DNA of 64,000 nucleotides, taken from positions 1-64,000 of the forward strand of contig NZ_JAQFIP010000010.1 in assembly GCF_029504735.1 (NCBI RefSeq), given 5' to 3'. Of this stretch, positions 61,801 to 64,000 are shown one piece after another. This DNA is from Ereboglobus sp. PH5-10 (GTDB taxonomy: Bacteria; Verrucomicrobiota; Verrucomicrobiia; Opitutales; Opitutaceae). The first letter of the stretch is position 1. Each line of letters starts with the position of its first letter. The notes under the pieces were generated by a model. The model searched no databases, had not been told where the DNA came from, and saw nothing but the letters and a program-made list of their open reading frames with translations. Made by a program: the position numbers and the translations under genes.

Positions 61801-64000
61801 GGCGCCGAAATCCGCACCGGGCACGCCACGGGCATCTTCGCCGAGGCGGAGGATGGCGCGATCAACGTCGTTCTTGATGAAGGCATCCTGAGGGCCACCG
61901 ACGCCGCGGGCATCGTGGCGCGCACCCAGGACGGCGACATCCTCGTCGACACCACCGGCGCCACCGTCCAAATCAGTGCCATTGCCGCCAACGAGCACGG
62001 CATCGAAGGCTCCTCCTCCGGCGCGGGCAGCGTCCAAATCGTCACAGGCGACCCCGCCACAGTCATTTCCACCATTGGCACCGGCGCCAACGGCATCCGT
62101 GCCACCAGCGATACTGGCGCGGCCGTCACAGTTGACATGCAGGGCGGCTCCATCACGACCGCCGGCCCCGACGCCACGGGCATTTACGCCGCGCTCACCG
62201 GCGCCGCCGCCACCGGCGATGTGGGCGTCCGCCTTGCCGGCTCCATCACGACCACCGGCAATGTTTCCCACGGCATCTCCGCCACCAATGCGGGCTCCGG
62301 CGACTCCATCGTCGAACTGGCCGACACCGCGGCAATCACCACCTCCAACGGCTCGGCGGTTCACGCCACCACGGTTGACGGCGACATCTTCGTCACCGGC
62401 ACAAAGGCCACCATCAACGCCGTCACCCGCGACGACGCCCTCAACGCCCTCAACACGGTCTCCACCGGCGCGGGTAACATCGAGGTCCTCGCCGCCGGCA
62501 ACTACACCACCCACGGAGACGGCGCGCACGGCTGGAACCTCCAGACCGACGGCGGCAACATCCTTGCGATTCACAACAACGGCGCGCTCACCACGAGCGG
62601 CGAGCTTTCGCACGCCGTCAACGCCGAGACCACCGGCGCGGGCACCGTCACGATCGGCCTGTCCGACGACACGGTTATCAGCACGGTTGACGGCTCGGCG
62701 GTCAACGCGCTCTCCGAGGACGGCGACATCATCATTTCCGCCACAGGCGCAACCATCGACGCGAACACCGTGACCGACGGCATCGCCGCGCTCAACGCGG
62801 TCGCCACCGGCGCGGGCGACATTCAGGTTGCTGCCCAAGGCAACTACACCACCACGGGCGACGGCTCGCATGGCTGGAACCTCCAGTCCGACGGCGGCAA
62901 CATCACCGCGATTCACAACAACGGCGCGATCAAGACCTCTGGCGAAGTTTCGCACGCCGTCAACGCCGAGACCACCGGCGCGGGCAGCGTCACGATCGGC
63001 CTTTCCGACGACAGCGTGATCAGCACGGTTGACGGCTCGGCGGTCAACGCGCTCTCCGCGGACGGAGACATCATCATTTCCGCCACCGGCGCGACCATAA
63101 CCGCGAACACTGTCACCGACGGCCTCGCCGCGCTCAACGCGGTCGCCACCGGCACGGGCAATGTGTATGTTAAGACACAAGGCGACTACACCACCGCGGG
63201 CGACGGCGCGCACGGCTGGAATCTCCAATCCAATGGCGGCGCTATCGAGGCGATTCACGGCGGCGGCGCAATCACCACGACCGGCGAAATTTCGCACGCC
63301 ATCAACGCCGAGACCAGCGGCGCGGGCTCGGTTGTCGTTTCCATATCCGACGACACCGTGATCAGCACGGCGGACGGCTCGGCGGTCAACGCGCTCTCCG
63401 GGGACGGCGACATCACGATTGTCTCCGGCACTGCCACGAGCATCACCGCGAACACCGTGACCGACGGCATCCACGGCCTCAGCGCGGTTGCCACTGGCAC
63501 CGGCAGCATCCTCGTTGCGACGCAAGGCGACTACACCACTGCGGGCGACGGCGCGCACGGCTGGAACCTTGCGTCCAACGGCGGCAACATCCTCGCCCTG
63601 CACTCAAATGGCGCAATCACCACGACCGGCGAAATCTCGCACGCCATCAACGCCGAGACCAGCGGCACGGGCGCGGTTGTCGTTTCCATATCCGACGACA
63701 CCGTGATCAGCACGGCGGATGGCTCGGCGGTCAACGCGGTCTCCGAGGACGGTGACATCACGATCGTCTCCGGCACCGCTACGAGCATCACCGCGAACAC
63801 CGTGACCGACGGCATCCACGGCCTCAGCGCGGTTGCCACTGGCACCGGCAGCATCCTCGTTGCGACGCAAGGCGACTACACCACCGCGGGCGACGGCGCG
63901 CACGGCTGGAACCTTGAATCCAACGGCGGCAACATTGTCGCCTATTATGGCGGCGGCGCGCTTACGACGACCGGCGAGGTTTCCCACGCGATCAACGCCA
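58843..64000 (+). CDS. Giant adhesin-like secreted protein (autotransporter-type passenger), 3' end outside window
   Basis: The frame opens at 58843 (MNNKPSDSPVQREIKNFRSK) and runs to the window end, over 1719 residues. An extended basic leader of about 32 residues precedes a hydrophobic span (CGTFAAVFMLALVLGSTVEM), as in long autotransporter signal peptides. The rest is low-charge, rich in Gly, Ala, Thr, Asn and Val, and made of short beta-helix-type turns (GSGTVTNTGVIESENVNGDG, LVQNENLIEANHSGIVINGS). From 62239 the chain is built from 114-115-residue tandem repeats. A beta-barrel or sorting domain would be expected after the window. A surface-exposed adhesin is inferred from architecture only. 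Confidence 0.88.
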   Translation, partial: MNNKPSDSPVQREIKNFRSKPSRLSTIKRSPFICGTFAAVFMLALVLGSTVEMLGANIYSSIFDTDPYATHQGTQSLNITTQGNYSTAYNATPTATIYTGTNASGDYFYNRYYAYNKDMNAVLNGVAGTGGVVSITHDNTGALAADGNLNVTTSGNNSNYALDLTNQSLDGTTTVTLNNASFVGTTSGVRLITPSTGASSIALGSNVTVNATTALYFSSLSGATTINNAGTITGADSAIQNANGGTAAVRLVNTGNLISQGLSGLSSAVELYSDSGDITVEHNAGTIVAQNQASTGHAIDLASTSGNLAVTTAAGATVTAAGSGRGIDATSSTGDIAIAAGGAVTVQNGDGIYASSAGDIDITTTGNVIATGNGRGIVAAGTGTEDINITASGGVIRTANNSGIVATNNAAGAGDITIDTTGATLDINVSGSQGIQATLGSVSATGDISVTTGTGTIRLGVNGDDGIQALNYGSGKVTVDNSANIYNQGQLAHHYGIVAISGYSSTTDGGAVSVTNSGRIETNAGPSILASARNNADGDAVTVVNNGVLKSENHSGIVATNAGGAGAVNVTNSSTIDAYSHGIEAVVATGTATITNTGLITTENGSGVRVSAGSGLAVVRNQNGILAQGIGMHGVEINGSGTVTNTGVIESENVNGDGVRITGTGYVDNQLNAVIKSGGGNGIHVGSGTVSNSGRVDAADGTGVLIDNAGLVVNTGSVNAASGVFVGGVARVDNSGRIKATEGHGVRVNSGLVQNLGATGSIEADGANHHGVFIDTTGTLINQGLVQASGANGHGVNIGGDGAVGNTGAITAINGHGVTIGGDGLVENTGAGSIQAGGADHHGVFIAGSGTVINEGSIKATGANGDGINIGPGLVQNENLIEANHSGIVINGSGTALNTVTGNIFAGNGNGIQINDAGADLNRVENAGNISLGVNTGARGIEVTSQGGNIDIINTGKVANLHGTGGAGIYATTTATGEINITQTGAGAEIRTGHATGIFAEAEDGAINVVLDEGILRATDAAGIVARTQDGDILVDTTGATVQISAIAANEHGIEGSSSGAGSVQIVTGDPATVISTIGTGANGIRATSDTGAAVTVDMQGGSITTAGPDATGIYAALTGAAATGDVGVRLAGSITTTGNVSHGISATNAGSGDSIVELADTAAITTSNGSAVHATTVDGDIFVTGTKATINAVTRDDALNALNTVSTGAGNIEVLAAGNYTTHGDGAHGWNLQTDGGNILAIHNNGALTTSGELSHAVNAETTGAGTVTIGLSDDTVISTVDGSAVNALSEDGDIIISATGATIDANTVTDGIAALNAVATGAGDIQVAAQGNYTTTGDGSHGWNLQSDGGNITAIHNNGAIKTSGEVSHAVNAETTGAGSVTIGLSDDSVISTVDGSAVNALSADGDIIISATGATITANTVTDGLAALNAVATGTGNVYVKTQGDYTTAGDGAHGWNLQSNGGAIEAIHGGGAITTTGEISHAINAETSGAGSVVVSISDDTVISTADGSAVNALSGDGDITIVSGTATSITANTVTDGIHGLSAVATGTGSILVATQGDYTTAGDGAHGWNLASNGGNILALHSNGAITTTGEISHAINAETSGTGAVVVSISDDTVISTADGSAVNAVSEDGDITIVSGTATSITANTVTDGIHGLSAVATGTGSILVATQGDYTTAGDGAHGWNLESNGGNIVAYYGGGALTTTGEVSHAINA
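62239..64000 (+). repeat. Tandem 342-345-base repeats in the adhesin gene
   Basis: Units begin at 62239, 62581, 62923, 63265, 63610 and 63955; spacing is 342, 342, 342, 345 and 345 bases, always in frame. Each encodes a 114-115-residue module with GEVSHAVNAET, VISTVDGSAVNAL, DGDIIISATGATI, NTVTDG, GNYTTTGDGSHGWNL. Unit 1 is clearly diverged. Units 4 and 5 are nearly identical in DNA over several hundred bases, which points to recent duplication. The array continues beyond base 64000. Confidence 0.92.

Noticed and set aside
61603-63603. 666-codon open frame on the minus strand
   Set aside because: It mirrors the tandem repeats of the adhesin, so the length comes from the repeat structure and GC bias.

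Overview
The window is a chromosomal segment of a GC-rich bacterium, most likely a member of the Verrucomicrobiota in or near the family Opitutaceae. This rests on gene content: PATR-type autotransporter repeats, a GntR/LacI-type sugar regulator, a bacterial deoxyhypusine synthase-like protein, an HPr kinase in a diderm (LptB, SecA with zinc tail), and sulfatase plus rhamnosidase. It is an inference; there is no rRNA or tRNA gene in the window. At nearly all starts I inspected there is no Shine-Dalgarno purine run.

Region 1 (1-9400) is a mobile zone. A cut IS256-type transposase gene opens the window. It is followed by an AT-rich six-gene operon on the minus strand (binding lipoprotein, two permeases, ATPase, methyltransferase, membrane protein) that looks imported. 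Upstream of that operon lies a nest of mobile DNA: the tail of an IS3 transposase, a 157-base MITE-like element with 18-base inverted ends and a TTA duplication, and a complete 1.9-kb IS1634-like element. Its transposase has an in-frame stop before the catalytic Glu region.

Region 2 (9400-14400, minus strand) carries topB with a heptamer tandem repeat inside the gene, a PTS EIIA-diadenylate cyclase fusion, and an orphan nuoA.

Region 3 (14600-31230) looks like a locus for a complex, possibly sulfated and acylated, rhamnose-containing polysaccharide. It holds an SGNH esterase, a 2013-residue secreted protein joining a metallophosphoesterase with a pectate-lyase-like domain, a GH78 rhamnosidase, a sulfatase, a GntR/LacI-type regulator, a lipoprotein tyrosine phosphatase and a large membrane-anchored protein of unknown role. 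A PD-(D/E)XK-like protein sits among them.

Region 4 (31300-58530) is mostly housekeeping: response regulator, hisG, potassium uptake (ktrB/ktrA), marC, ftsK, manA, a carboxyltransferase without biotinyl domain, a DHS-like enzyme, secA, rsmB, hprK, lptB, a sigma-54 activator with its kinase, infC and a cell-wall amidase. It also contains a dense repeat cluster (about 41.03-41.70 kb) and a palindrome cluster (about 52.09-52.33 kb).

Region 5 (58843-end) is the first 5.2 kb of a giant secreted adhesin-like protein. It runs off the window inside a tandem array of 114-115-residue repeats, the last of which are nearly identical in DNA.

A thread linking distant genes is PTS-style signalling without sugar permeases: an EIIA domain fused to a c-di-AMP synthase, and HPr kinase next to lptB.
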